64,000 nucleotides of DNA from Actomonas aquatica (GTDB lineage: Bacteria; Verrucomicrobiota; Verrucomicrobiia; Opitutales; Opitutaceae). The stretch lies in the NCBI RefSeq assembly GCF_019679435.2, contig NZ_CP139781.1, positions 3,162,001 through 3,226,000 of the forward strand. The letters are read 5' to 3'. Positions 36,839 to 45,247 of this stretch are shown one piece after another. Positions within the stretch are counted from its first letter, which is position 1; each line of letters starts with the position of its first letter. The notes under the pieces were generated by a model. That model did not search any database, had not been told where the DNA came from, and saw only the letters and a list, made by a program, of their open reading frames with translations. Position numbers and translations under genes: made by a program.

Positions 36839-36880
36839 CCACCAAGCAACCATCCCGTGGCTACGAGCGTGAGCGAGTGG
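36819..36880. repeat. Right palindromic repeat pair (REPIN) of second RAYT
   Basis: Arms at 36819-36842 and 36857-36880 are perfect 24-base inverted repeats separated by 14 bases. They share the core CTCGCTCACGCTCGTAGC with the left pair. The RAYT stop codon (TAG, 36836-36838) falls inside the first arm. Confidence 0.93.
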
Positions 36881-36893
36881 ACGCGTCGGCCCC

Positions 36894-38303
36894 TTACGCC
36901 GCCATCAACTCGCGGCGGCGAGCGGAGGGGGCGGCGAAGTGTGCACCTGCGCCATCACTGTCACCATCCGCCCCCGCGCCTTCGTCGGTGCGACCCATGG
37001 CGCGACGGAGCGCTTCCACGGCGGCGACGACTTCGTTGGCCTGGCTGCGCAGTTCGGTGGCGCTGGCCGAAAGTTCCTCGGCGTGCGCACTCGTCGCCTG
37101 CGCGGCTTGGTCGACCTGACTCATCGCCCCGGAAATCTGGCCCACGCCCGCTTCCTGTTCCGCGATGGAACCGGCGGCTCCGACCACGACATGCTCCAGT
37201 TGGTCGAAGCTTTGGCGCACCTGTTCGAGGCGACGGGTCAGTTCGTCGGACGCCTTGCCGCCATCCTTGCCGCTCGCGGCGGCCTGTTGCAGCAACTCAC
37301 CGGTCTTGCCGGCGGCTTCCGAGGCGCGACCGGCCAGCGAACGCACCTCTTCGGCAACAACCGCAAAACCCGCACCGGCTTCGCCCGCCCGGGCGGCTTC
37401 CACCGCCGCGTTGAGCGCGAGAATATTGGTTTGGAACGCGATCTCCTCGATCGTCTTCACGATGCCAGCGATGGCCGAGCTCGACTCCGCGATGCCTTGC
37501 ATGGTCTGCGCGATGCGCGAACCCGCCTGCTCGATATCGGAAATCGATCCGCGCAACTGACCCACGTGCTGATTGCGCGCTGTATTCAAATCTTCGGCAC
37601 ACGACTTGGACTGGGCGGAGATTTCCTGCAGCGAGGCGCTGACTTCCTCCACCGTCGCCGCCTGGCTGTTGGCATCCTCGGCGAGGTGATCACTCGCATT
37701 GCTCAATTGGGCAGAGGTGTGACGCAGCCCCCGACCGGTCTCAGCGAGTTGATCGACCACCAGCCCGGCCCCCACGACATACTGGCCAAAAATCCGCGCT
37801 AGGTAGCAACCCGGGATGGTCGCGATGACCACAAAAACCGCGTGCAACACCACGATGCCAAATCCGGCGTCGTAGTTGAACAGGCTCTCCGGTCGCCAGA
37901 AGAACATCGCAATGTGATGCACTGCCGCCGCTGCCGCTCCCGCGACGACCACCCACGGATTTCCATACATGGCGAAGAGCGGCAGAATCACGAAGATGTG
38001 GAAGTGCATTTCGATCATGCCGCCGCCCAAGTGGATAAGACCGCCACTCAACAGAATGCCGGAGCCAGCCGTCGCGATCGCCGTGAGAAATCCTCCCGGA
38101 TCGAGACGGTAGAGCAGCGTCGGGCCCACCGCGCCGGCGAGACCCAGCCCCAGCGCCAGCCAGATGCTGTCGCGCCCGCTCCACCAGGCGATCGCCATAA
38201 ACACCGGCACGTGCAGCCAGTAAGCGAGAATGAACCAGCGCGAGATTCGCGCCCGGTGGCCTTCAATTCCGGAGAGTGAGGCAGGGTGTTGAGTCGAATT
38301 CAT
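36894..38303 (-). CDS. Methyl-accepting chemotaxis protein with six-helix His-rich membrane sensor
   Basis: 469 residues. Residues ~20-180 form about six membrane helices containing His/Met-rich motifs ([20 protein letters not shown] and [12 protein letters not shown]). This sensor type, also found in diguanylate cyclases, has no periplasmic domain, so it probably senses a membrane-soluble or gas ligand or a metal. No HAMP is evident. Residues ~200-440 form the signalling coiled coil, with the conserved tip [20 protein letters not shown] and [20 protein letters not shown]. The C-terminal ~25 residues are Gly/Ala-rich. There are no che genes nearby. Confidence 0.92.
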   Translation of the reverse strand: MNSTQHPASLSGIEGHRARISRWFILAYWLHVPVFMAIAWWSGRDSIWLALGLGLAGAVGPTLLYRLDPGGFLTAIATAGSGILLSGGLIHLGGGMIEMHFHIFVILPLFAMYGNPWVVVAGAAAAAVHHIAMFFWRPESLFNYDAGFGIVVLHAVFVVIATIPGCYLARIFGQYVVGAGLVVDQLAETGRGLRHTSAQLSNASDHLAEDANSQAATVEEVSASLQEISAQSKSCAEDLNTARNQHVGQLRGSISDIEQAGSRIAQTMQGIAESSSAIAGIVKTIEEIAFQTNILALNAAVEAARAGEAGAGFAVVAEEVRSLAGRASEAAGKTGELLQQAAASGKDGGKASDELTRRLEQVRQSFDQLEHVVVGAAGSIAEQEAGVGQISGAMSQVDQAAQATSAHAEELSASATELRSQANEVVAAVEALRRAMGRTDEGAGADGDSDGAGAHFAAPSARRRELMAA

Positions 38304-38342
38304 AGGAGGAGAATCTGGAAAATTAAGATCGGCTGAAGGGCG

Positions 38343-38897
38343 TCAGAGACCGCAGCCCGCGGGCACCTGCGGAGGCAGGGAGTCCCCCCGGAGAACCGCC
38401 CGAAAGGCCGCCGTATCAAGCGGCGCCGCCCCCGCCACCAACAGGCCGGGACCGTCGTGTCGCGCCTGCCAGGCCAGTTCGCCATCGGGGCGCCACAGGG
38501 CCACGCCCAGCGAAGGCACCGTGGAAAACTCGTCCTCACCTACCACCGTCCAGCCCGCGTTTTCGAGCGCCGGGGCAAAAGCCTGCGCATCACCGCTGAG
38601 CGACACCCGCTCTGGCAGCCCCGGCAACGGGCCCCGCGCCAGCAGATGATCCACCACGCGTGCCTCCACATCCGTCGCAGCCGTCAACCGATGCTCCGCG
38701 CGCCAGCCGGGCTCCGTCCACGCCTTTTCGGCCAACACCCCGCGGGGCAAGCCACACGGCAATTTACCCATCCAGCCAAAGACCGCTACCGCCAAACCCA
38801 GCCACAGACCGAACACCGTCAGGACCCAACGTCGGCGGGACGTGGTCGGAGTGCGGTGGTGGTTGGGCGATAGAGACGGCATGCCAACGGTCTGCAT
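38343..38897 (-). CDS. Single-pass membrane protein, unknown function
   Basis: About 184 residues from the ATG at 38897; further in-frame starts are the GTG at 38903 and ATG at 38882. One hydrophobic segment (WVLTVFGLWLGLAVAVFGWM) follows a short basic N-terminus, giving a cytoplasm-in topology with an exported C-terminal domain of ~130 residues (PDGELAWQARHDGPGLLVAG). No motif I recognise. It follows the chemoreceptor in the transcription direction opposite to the FAH gene, 40 bp upstream of the chemoreceptor start, so the two may be co-transcribed. Confidence 0.6.
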   Translation of the reverse strand: MQTVGMPSLSPNHHRTPTTSRRRWVLTVFGLWLGLAVAVFGWMGKLPCGLPRGVLAEKAWTEPGWRAEHRLTAATDVEARVVDHLLARGPLPGLPERVSLSGDAQAFAPALENAGWTVVGEDEFSTVPSLGVALWRPDGELAWQARHDGPGLLVAGAAPLDTAAFRAVLRGDSLPPQVPAGCGL

Positions 38898-39085
38898 CGG
38901 CACCCCTCAAACATACTAAAGCCAAACTCTGCCTGCCCGGGTTGAAGTCGCTCGGTTTGAACGGCATGCTGTGCCAGAAATTTGCCACAAAACACAACGC
39001 CCGGCGCTCGCCCCGCGCGCCGCGATTGCGTTTGCTCCCGCAGACTCCGCCTTCCCGTTCCTTTTTCGACCCGATCCGACCCACC

Positions 39086-39874
39086 ATGCGCTACATCCGC
39101 CACCTCACACCCACCGGCCCGGCCTGGGCCACTCTCACTGTCGATGGTGCCACCCGCGCCGTGCAAGGCGACCTCTTCGGCCAACACCACGTCACCGAGA
39201 CGCCCGTCGTCCCGACCAAGATCCTCGCCCCCATCGCGCCCACCAACATCCTCGGCATCGGTCTCAACTACCGCAAACACGCCGAGGAGGGCGGCAAAGC
39301 CGTGCCACAGCGCCCCATGTGGTTCATGAAGACCACCGGCAGCCTCCAGCACCCCGGCGACCCGATCCGCCTCCCCGCCGATTCCACCAAGGTCGATTAC
39401 GAGGGTGAACTCGCCATCGTGCTCGGTCGCGACACGCTCAACGCCACGCCCGCCAACGCCATCGACCACGTGCTCGGCTACACCATCGCCATCGATGTGT
39501 CGGCGCGCGACTGGCAGTTTGAACTCGGCGGCGGCCAGTTCAACCACGGCAAGAGCTTCGATACCTTCTGCCCGCTCGGCCCCATGCTCGTCACCCCCGA
39601 CGAACTCACTAACCCCGACGCCCTGCGCCTCGTCACCCGCGTCAACGGCGAGGTCCGCCAGGACTCCACCACCGCCGACATGGTGTTCGACGTGCGCACC
39701 CTCATCAGCTTCCTCAGCACCGACCGCACCCTGCCCGCCGGCACCGTCATCCTCACCGGCACACCCTCCGGCGTCGGCTACGCCCGCAAGCCCCCGACCT
39801 TCCTCCAAGCCGGCGACACCATCGAGGTCGAGATCGAGGGCATCGGCACCCTGTCCAACTCAGTCGCGAGCTGA
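39086..39874 (+). CDS. Fumarylacetoacetate hydrolase family protein
   Basis: 262 residues from MRYIRHLTPT; the frame is open far upstream but only this ATG gives a normal FAH N-terminus. Family features are KILAPIAPTNILGIGLNYRK, His65, and the metal-binding acidic residues Glu106 and Glu108 in VDYEGELAIVLGRD, then GYTIAIDVSARDWQ and VILTGTPSGVGYARKPP. FAH-family enzymes hydrolyse or decarboxylate acylpyruvates, or isomerise or hydrate 2-oxo acids in aromatic or sugar-acid breakdown. Neighbours do not reveal the pathway. Confidence 0.93.
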   Translation: MRYIRHLTPTGPAWATLTVDGATRAVQGDLFGQHHVTETPVVPTKILAPIAPTNILGIGLNYRKHAEEGGKAVPQRPMWFMKTTGSLQHPGDPIRLPADSTKVDYEGELAIVLGRDTLNATPANAIDHVLGYTIAIDVSARDWQFELGGGQFNHGKSFDTFCPLGPMLVTPDELTNPDALRLVTRVNGEVRQDSTTADMVFDVRTLISFLSTDRTLPAGTVILTGTPSGVGYARKPPTFLQAGDTIEVEIEGIGTLSNSVAS

Positions 39875-39887
39875 GTGGGCCGGGACG

Positions 39888-40059
39888 TTTTCCACAGTAA
39901 TTCACAGGGCCTCCCGCACTCGGCTCGCTAAGGAAAACGGCTCGGTTCGTGTGCCCGAAGGCATTTAAGATCCTACCTACCTGAAACTTACGAATCATTA
40001 GCCACTCCAATATACCGTTTGGACGGGAGTAGGCAGCCTTGGTTCACAAGTTATTCACA
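39888..40059. promoter_or_regulatory. Cluster of DnaA-box-like sequences in intergenic region
   Basis: TTTTCCACA (39888-39896) and TTATTCACA (40051-40059) match the DnaA consensus TTWTNCACA. TAATTCACA (39898-39906) differs at one position and TGGTTCACA (40040-40048) at two. All are on the same strand in the 290-bp gap between the FAH gene and the exported protein gene, with a moderately AT-rich stretch between them. No dnaA, dnaN, gidA or parAB gene is present in the window. Confidence 0.3.
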
Positions 40060-40165
40060 ACGCCCTGCCGCGATTTGCGCTCACTGCAGTTCCTTACAAC
40101 CGCGCGCTGCTATTCCACTCGCCCAAGCGAAACAATCCAGAGTCCGGCCCGTCCCATAGGGTGCT

Positions 40166-40678
40166 ATGAAAAACCTCAGCACCCGCATCCTTGGCACCCT
40201 GGTCGCCTTCGCGCTCCTCGCTCCCTTGGCCTCGGCCAAGAGCACTGCGGTTCCGCCCGCCCTGCAGGTGCGCATCGAAACCCCCACGGTGATCGACCTC
40301 ATGCGCGAGACCGACATCCAGGACGCCATCAGCGTTCACCTGTCCGACGCCTTCCGGCGCAGCGGCTTCAAAGGCCGCATCGCGCAAGTCGACCACCGCG
40401 ACGATGCCGATCCGGCCATCCCACTCCTCACCATCCGCTTGGACAACTGGCGCGCCCGCCCCACCGGCATGGTCGAATGCCGCTTCTTCGCGACCCTCAC
40501 CGCCACCGACGGCTCCGAAATCCGGTTGGGCAGCTACTACGGCACGACCATGCATTGGGGTCACGCCAACCGCTTCACGGTGCGCAACGCCTTTGAAGAC
40601 GCCGCGGTGAGCGCCCTGCGCGACCTCTACCGCGACTACGCGAAGCTCGACACCGCCAACGCCGATTCGACGGAGTAG
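40166..40678 (+). CDS. Small exported protein, unknown function
   Basis: 170 residues. Signal peptide (LGTLVAFALLAPLASAK). The mature part (ETPTVIDLMRETDIQDAISV, then FRRSGFKGRIAQVDHRDDAD and IRLDNWRARPTGMVECRFFA) has the pattern of a small periplasmic domain that binds or positions an unidentified partner, with a C-terminal helix (FEDAAVSALRDLYRDYAKLD). No named family recognised. It is followed by an intrinsic terminator and so is probably monocistronic. Confidence 0.7.
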   Translation: MKNLSTRILGTLVAFALLAPLASAKSTAVPPALQVRIETPTVIDLMRETDIQDAISVHLSDAFRRSGFKGRIAQVDHRDDADPAIPLLTIRLDNWRARPTGMVECRFFATLTATDGSEIRLGSYYGTTMHWGHANRFTVRNAFEDAAVSALRDLYRDYAKLDTANADSTE

Positions 40679-40713
40679 ACCCTGACGCCCACCGCGCGTC
40701 GTCCTCATCTCTC

Positions 40714-40744
40714 AGCGCCCGTTTTTAACGACGGGCGCTTTTTT
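40714..40744 (+). terminator. Intrinsic terminator
   Basis: AGCGCCCGT pairs with ACGGGCGCT (arms 40714-40722 and 40731-40739) around an 8-base loop, followed by a T-run into 40744. It ends the exported-protein gene at 40678 and faces the convergent HAD gene. Confidence 0.88.
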
Positions 40745-40755
40745 ACGTCCCCGGC

Positions 40756-41409
40756 TCAAACGTTCTCCGCCAGCCCCCAAAGCTCCAGGATCGCCGGCAT
40801 GCCATCGAGCACCACCTCCGCGCCCGCTTCGCGCAACTGCGCCTGATCATGCGTGCCGGTGGTCACGCCCACAAATCCCATGCCGGCCCGTGCCGCCGCC
40901 TGCACGTCAAACGGCGAGTCGCCCACCAGGCAGGTCGTCGCCGCGTCGGCGCCGATCCGCTCCAGCGCCCATGCCGCAAACTTCGGCTCCGGCTTCAGCC
41001 ACTCCGTGTCGCCCGCCCCCACCACATCGTCGAGCAGCTTCGCCACGCCGAGATGCTCACACACTTTGCGCGCCGACGGTCCGTGTTTGTTGGTGAACAC
41101 CCCGCAGCTCACGCCCCGGGCCTTGAGCGCCCGCAACAACGCCTCCGCCCCCGGCATCAGTTCCACGCCCTCCAGCATGGTCTCATCCCAATGCGGCCGG
41201 TAGATCGCCAGCGCTTCCTCCACCCGCTCCGGCGGCACAAAATGCGCCATCGCCCGCGGCAACCCACCCCCGATCGCCCGCTTCACCTGCTCGTAGGTGG
41301 GGGCCGGATACCCCAGCTTCGGCAGGGTGTAGCAATAACAGCGGTGAATGGCCGGCAGATGCTCGATCAAAGTGCCATCCAAGTCGAAGAGGACCGTGCG
41401 AAAACGCAT
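40756..41409 (-). CDS. HAD-family phosphatase (phosphoglycolate phosphatase-like)
   Basis: 217 residues. HAD motif I is FDLDGTLIEH (Asp9 nucleophile, Asp11 acid/base), motif II GVFTNKHGPSA, and motif IV region CLVGDSPFDVQAAARAGM. The insert after motif I is a helical C1 cap, as in Gph/pyrophosphatase-type members. Probable role is dephosphorylation of 2-phosphoglycolate or another small phosphoester, but the substrate is not fixed by sequence. It is divergent from the mlaE-like gene, with a polypyrimidine repeat in between. Confidence 0.9.
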   Translation of the reverse strand: MRFRTVLFDLDGTLIEHLPAIHRCYCYTLPKLGYPAPTYEQVKRAIGGGLPRAMAHFVPPERVEEALAIYRPHWDETMLEGVELMPGAEALLRALKARGVSCGVFTNKHGPSARKVCEHLGVAKLLDDVVGAGDTEWLKPEPKFAAWALERIGADAATTCLVGDSPFDVQAAARAGMGFVGVTTGTHDQAQLREAGAEVVLDGMPAILELWGLAENV

Positions 41410-41446
41410 ACCTCTCCACCTTCGTTCGCCCCACCACCCCGCCTCA

Positions 41447-41482
41447 ATCTTTCTCTTTATTCCTTATCTTTATCTTTCTCCC
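41447..41482. repeat. Polypyrimidine repeat, copy 1
   Basis: Intergenic C/T-rich run with core TCTTTCTCTTTATTCC then TTATCTTTATCTTTCTC, in the gap before the mlaE-like gene. The same core recurs at 44487-44520 and 61884-61998. Confidence 0.7.
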
Positions 41483-41515
41483 CTGCCCATTCTCCCCAAA
41501 CCTCCCGCGACGCCG

Positions 41516-42646
41516 ATGTCCGCACCGACCGCAGATGCACCGCCCGCCACCGCCGAGCTCTCCGCGACCGATTCCGGTCTGTGCGTGAAGCTCGCCGGCG
41601 ATTGGCGCGTCACCCGGTCGACCCCCGATTGGGACAAACTCTCCCGCAACACCCCGCCCGCCCGTATCGACTTTGAGTTTTCCCAACTCGGCTACTGGGA
41701 CAGCTCGCTCGTGCTCTTCCTCGACGATGTCTGCAACTGGTGCCGCACCCACGGCACCTATTGCAACGTGAAGCCGCTCCCGGCCGCCCTGCGCGACCTC
41801 GCCAGCCAGCTCGAGGACAAGACCGTCCACCCGCTGCCCGCCAACCGCTCGCCCGACTTCCTCACCCTCGTCGGCAACGCCACCCTCGATCTCTGGGAGA
41901 AGACCAAACAATACTCCAACTTCGTCGGCCAGTGCGTCATCAGCGGCGTCTACCTCGCCAAACACCCGCAGAAGTTCCGCTGGCGTGACGCCACCTCCGA
42001 GATGCAGCGCTGTGGCGCCATGGCCCTGCCCATCACCGGCCTCATCGCCTTCCTCGTCGGCGTCATCCTCGCCTACTCCGGGGCCATCATCCTGCGCCCC
42101 TTCGGCGGCGACATCTGGGTGGCCGACCTCGTCGGCGTCACCATGACCCGCGAGATGGGCGCCATGATGACCGCCATCGTCATCGCCGGCCGCACCGGCG
42201 CGTCCTTCGCCGCCGAGATCGGCAACATGCGCGCCAACGAAGAAGTCGACGCCCTCGTCACCCTCGGCATCCGCCCGGTCGATTTTCTGGTCATCCCCCG
42301 CATCGTCGCCCTCGGCGTGATGATGCCGTTGCTCGCCATCTACGCCAACGCCCTCGGCATCCTCGGCGGCGCCATCATCGCCTGGGGCCTGCTCGACATC
42401 CCGCCCCCCGCCTACTGGGTCGAGCTGCTCACCATCGTCGACACCTCCGACCTCATGACCGGCCTCATCAAGGCCGCCACCTTCGGCCTCATCATCGGTA
42501 TGGCTGGCTGTCTGCGCGGTCTCCAAGCCGAACGCTCCGCCTCCGGGGTCGGCCAAGCCACCACCTCCGCCGTGGTCACCGCCATCACCCTCATCATCAC
42601 CTTCGACGCCATCTACGCCGTCATCTTCAACATCCTCGGCTGGTGA
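41516..42646 (+). CDS. mlaE: MlaE-type lipid ABC permease with N-terminal STAS domain
   Basis: 376 residues from MSAPTADAPPA, chosen because the preceding codons are polypyrimidine repeat. Residues ~15-110 form a STAS-like domain (FEFSQLGYWDSSLVLFLDDV), the role usually played by MlaB; residues ~120-375 are the MlaE permease, with MALPITGLIAFLVGVILAYS, GVTMTREMGAMMTAIVIAGR and TGASFAAEIGNM, and several membrane helices. Together with the ATPase and MCE protein it should move phospholipid between inner and outer membrane. Its stop overlaps the ATPase start by 4 bp (GTGA). Confidence 0.93.
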   Translation: MSAPTADAPPATAELSATDSGLCVKLAGDWRVTRSTPDWDKLSRNTPPARIDFEFSQLGYWDSSLVLFLDDVCNWCRTHGTYCNVKPLPAALRDLASQLEDKTVHPLPANRSPDFLTLVGNATLDLWEKTKQYSNFVGQCVISGVYLAKHPQKFRWRDATSEMQRCGAMALPITGLIAFLVGVILAYSGAIILRPFGGDIWVADLVGVTMTREMGAMMTAIVIAGRTGASFAAEIGNMRANEEVDALVTLGIRPVDFLVIPRIVALGVMMPLLAIYANALGILGGAIIAWGLLDIPPPAYWVELLTIVDTSDLMTGLIKAATFGLIIGMAGCLRGLQAERSASGVGQATTSAVVTAITLIITFDAIYAVIFNILGW

Positions 42647-43422
42647 GTTCGCCCGATCCCACTTCTGCTTCCGCCCCCGTGATCGTCGCCGACGATCTCG
42701 CCATCGGCTACGACGGCGTCGCCATCATGGAGCAACTCAACTTCGCCATCGCGTCCGGCGAGATCTTCTTCGTCATCGGCGGCTCCGGCTGCGGCAAATC
42801 TACCCTCCTGCGCCACCTCATCGGCCTGCTCCCGCCCATTCGCGGCGACGTGCAGATCTTCGGCGAGTCCTTCATCAAAACCACCCTCGAGCGCCGCCGC
42901 GAACTGCTCAAATCCTTCGGCGTGCTCTACCAGGGCAGCGCCCTCTGGTCGTCCCTCACGCTCGCCGAGAACATCATGCTGCCGCTGGAGGAATACACCA
43001 CGCTCTCCAAACGCGACCGCCTCCAGATCGCCCGCCTCAAACTCGCTCAGGTCGGCCTCACCGGCTACGACGACTACTATCCCAGCGAAATCTCTGGCGG
43101 CATGAAGAAACGCGCCGGCCTCGCCCGCGCTCTCGCCCTCGATCCCGACATCGTCTTCTTCGACGAGCCCTCCGCCGGCCTCGATCCCATCACCTCGCGC
43201 GAACTCGATGAACTCATCCTCCGCATCCGCGACAACCACGGCACCACCTGCGTGATCGTTTCCCACGAGCTCGCTTCCATCTTCGCCATCGCCGACCGCG
43301 TCATCCTCCTCGACAAGCAGGCCCGCACCATCATCGCCGAAGGCCCGCCCAAAGACCTCGCGAAAAACAGCACCGACCCGCGCGTCCAAACCTTCCTCCA
43401 CCGCGGCGATCGGCCTTCCTGA
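42643..43422 (+). CDS. mlaF: MlaF-type ABC ATPase
   Basis: 259 residues from a GTG that overlaps the mlaE stop. Walker A GGSGCGKST at 46-54; signature YPSEISGGMKKRAGLARALA; Walker B with DPDIVFFDEPSAGLD; H-loop VIVSHELASIF. The GGMKKR signature is typical of the Mla/MCE ATPase group. It powers the MlaE permease on the cytoplasmic side. Confidence 0.95.
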   Translation: MSSPDPTSASAPVIVADDLAIGYDGVAIMEQLNFAIASGEIFFVIGGSGCGKSTLLRHLIGLLPPIRGDVQIFGESFIKTTLERRRELLKSFGVLYQGSALWSSLTLAENIMLPLEEYTTLSKRDRLQIARLKLAQVGLTGYDDYYPSEISGGMKKRAGLARALALDPDIVFFDEPSAGLDPITSRELDELILRIRDNHGTTCVIVSHELASIFAIADRVILLDKQARTIIAEGPPKDLAKNSTDPRVQTFLHRGDRPS

Positions 43423-43442
43423 CAGGCCGACCGTTTCCTCCT

Positions 43443-43471
43443 CGCTACTCACTACCCGCTACTCACTACTT
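43443..43471. repeat. Tandem repeat (CGCTACTCACTAC)
   Basis: Two copies of CGCTACTCACTAC, one base apart, in the 54-bp gap between the mlaF- and mlaD-like genes, immediately before the mlaD start. Low coding potential; possible interspersed repeat or translation-related element. Confidence 0.6.
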
Positions 43472-43476
43472 TTAGA

Positions 43477-44481
43477 ATGAAGACCAAGGTCAGCCCCACC
43501 GTTGTCGGTTTTTTTGTGCTCGGGGCCATGCTTATCGGCATGATCGGGCTCTTCTCCTTCGGCAGCCTCAACTTCCTGCGCAAACCGCAGCGTTTCGTCG
43601 TCTATTTCGATGAATCCGTCTCCGGTCTCGACGAGGGCTCCCCCGTCAAATTGCGCGGCGTGCGCGTCGGTCGAGTCACTCAGGTCAACCTCACCTACGA
43701 CGAGCAAAACCATAACTCCGTCGTCGCCGTGCTCTGCGAACTCAACCGCGCCGTCATGAAGGACACCAGCGGCGAACTCATCGACGTCACCGACCGCGCC
43801 GAGATCGAGAAACTCATCGACGGCGGCCTGCGCGCCCAACTCGGCGTCATCGGGCTCGCCACCGGCCTGCTCTACGTCGAACTCGATTTCCGCAACCCCG
43901 CCGAATACCCCGCCGACGCCCGCGACCGCGTGCCGGTCGACTACGCCGTCGTGCCTGCCGTGCCCTCCGCCATCTCCGAGTTTCAGGCCACCTTCTCCGA
44001 GATCCTCGCCAGCGTGAAGGACATCGACTTCAAAGCCATGGCCGAGGAACTCCACGGCCTGCTCGCCGACAGTCGCCGCCAGATCAACGCCATCGACGTC
44101 GCCACCCTCAGCAGCGAACTCACCGCCACCGCCAAGTCGGTGCGCGCCCTCGCCGAGAACCCCAAGATCCCGACCATCGTTGACAACCTCGACGGTGCGC
44201 TCGCCGACCTGCGCGCCACCCTCCAACGCGTCGAATCCAACATCGACCCCACCGCCGCCGAACTCGCCGAAACGCTCCAACAGGCCCGCAAGTCGCTCGC
44301 CGCCCTCGACGAGGTGACCGGCACCGCCAACCAGTTCATCGCCGCCCAATCCGGCCTCGGCGCCGAAGCCGCCGTCGCCCTGCGTCAACTCGGCGAAGCC
44401 TCCCGCGCCATCGCCCGTCTCGCCGACTTCCTCGAGCGCAACCCCAACGCCCTCCTCACCGGCCGCCAACCCCAGCCGTAA
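43477..44481 (+). CDS. mlaD: MlaD-like MCE domain protein
   Basis: 334 residues. One N-terminal membrane helix (VGFFVLGAMLIGMIGLFSF), then the MCE domain (~residues 38-125): VVYFDESVSGLDEGSPVKLR, VRVGRVTQVNLTYDE. The remainder is a long helical region (LRATLQRVESNIDPTAAELA) as in MCE proteins that form a periplasmic tube. It is the substrate-binding part of the lipid transporter encoded just upstream and is probably in the same operon. Confidence 0.92.
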   Translation: MKTKVSPTVVGFFVLGAMLIGMIGLFSFGSLNFLRKPQRFVVYFDESVSGLDEGSPVKLRGVRVGRVTQVNLTYDEQNHNSVVAVLCELNRAVMKDTSGELIDVTDRAEIEKLIDGGLRAQLGVIGLATGLLYVELDFRNPAEYPADARDRVPVDYAVVPAVPSAISEFQATFSEILASVKDIDFKAMAEELHGLLADSRRQINAIDVATLSSELTATAKSVRALAENPKIPTIVDNLDGALADLRATLQRVESNIDPTAAELAETLQQARKSLAALDEVTGTANQFIAAQSGLGAEAAVALRQLGEASRAIARLADFLERNPNALLTGRQPQP

Positions 44482-44486
44482 CCGAC

Positions 44487-44520
44487 TCTTTCTCTTTCCT
44501 CTTTATCTTTCTCTTTCTCC
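44487..44520. repeat. Polypyrimidine repeat, copy 2
   Basis: TCTTTCTCTTTCCTC then TTTATCTTTCTCTTTCTCC, an uninterrupted pyrimidine tract apart from one A, filling the gap between mlaD and the lipoprotein gene. It shares its core with the copies at 41447 and 61884. Confidence 0.75.
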
Positions 44521-44530
44521 CCGCCGACCG

Positions 44531-45127
44531 ATGACCCGACGCCCTTCAATTCTCCCGCTCCTTCTCGGTGCCGTCCTGCTCCTCACCGGCTGCCAAATCC
44601 TGCCCGAAGCGCAACCCGACCCCACCCGCTTCTTCCGCCTCGACGAGCCCGCCCCCTCCACCACCGCACCCGCCAGCGATGCCGCCGTGCTCGGTCTGCT
44701 GCCCATCGAGGTGCCCGCCTACTTGCTCGACGCCCGCGCCATGGCCGTGCTCGACGCCGACCTCCAGGTTTCCTACCGCGACTTCGACCGCTGGGCCGAA
44801 CCGCTCGACGAGGGCATGAGCCGCGTCCTGCGGGGCGCCCTCGCCAATGCTCCGCAGATCCAGCGCGTGCTCATCCCCCCCTTCCCGCTCCAACCCGAGC
44901 GCGACTACGACCTGCAGATCCGCATCGTCGAAGCCGCCCCGCTGCGCAGCGGCAGCCTGCGCTTTGTGCTCCGCTACGACCTCGCGTCGCCCGATGGCGC
45001 CAAGTATCACTCCGGCGAATACACTGCCAGCGGCATCGCCTGGGACGGCACCCCCGCCGACCTCGCCCGCGGCCTGAGCACCGCGCTCCAGCAAGCCGGT
45101 GCCGCCATCGCGGCTGAGCTCGAGTGA
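44531..45127 (+). CDS. ABC-type transport auxiliary lipoprotein (PqiC/LbtC-like)
   Basis: 198 residues with a lipoprotein signal ending LLTGC (Cys21). The rest matches the ABC_trans_aux/PqiC family that accompanies MCE transport systems: RFFRLDEPAPSTTAPASD, GLLPIEVPAYLLDARAMAVL, FDRWAEPLDEGMSRVLRGAL and a C-terminal LSTALQQAGAAIAAEL. Outer-membrane anchored, it is expected to receive lipid from the MCE tube or to link it to the outer membrane. Last gene of the Mla set. Confidence 0.86.
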   Translation: MTRRPSILPLLLGAVLLLTGCQILPEAQPDPTRFFRLDEPAPSTTAPASDAAVLGLLPIEVPAYLLDARAMAVLDADLQVSYRDFDRWAEPLDEGMSRVLRGALANAPQIQRVLIPPFPLQPERDYDLQIRIVEAAPLRSGSLRFVLRYDLASPDGAKYHSGEYTASGIAWDGTPADLARGLSTALQQAGAAIAAELE

Positions 45128-45247
45128 GCGCAATCGCTACGCCTCGGGCCGGATGCGTTAAAAAACGTCCGCGTGCGCTTTTTTTGAAACCTGCGGGCAG
45201 GCGGCGGTGAAACTCATGATACCGACGCCCGCCGTCGGCGTTTCGCC

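Noticed and set aside
39875-40165. Replication origin
   Set aside because: DnaA-like boxes are present, but no dnaA, dnaN, gidA or par genes and no clear unwinding element; kept only as a regulatory candidate.
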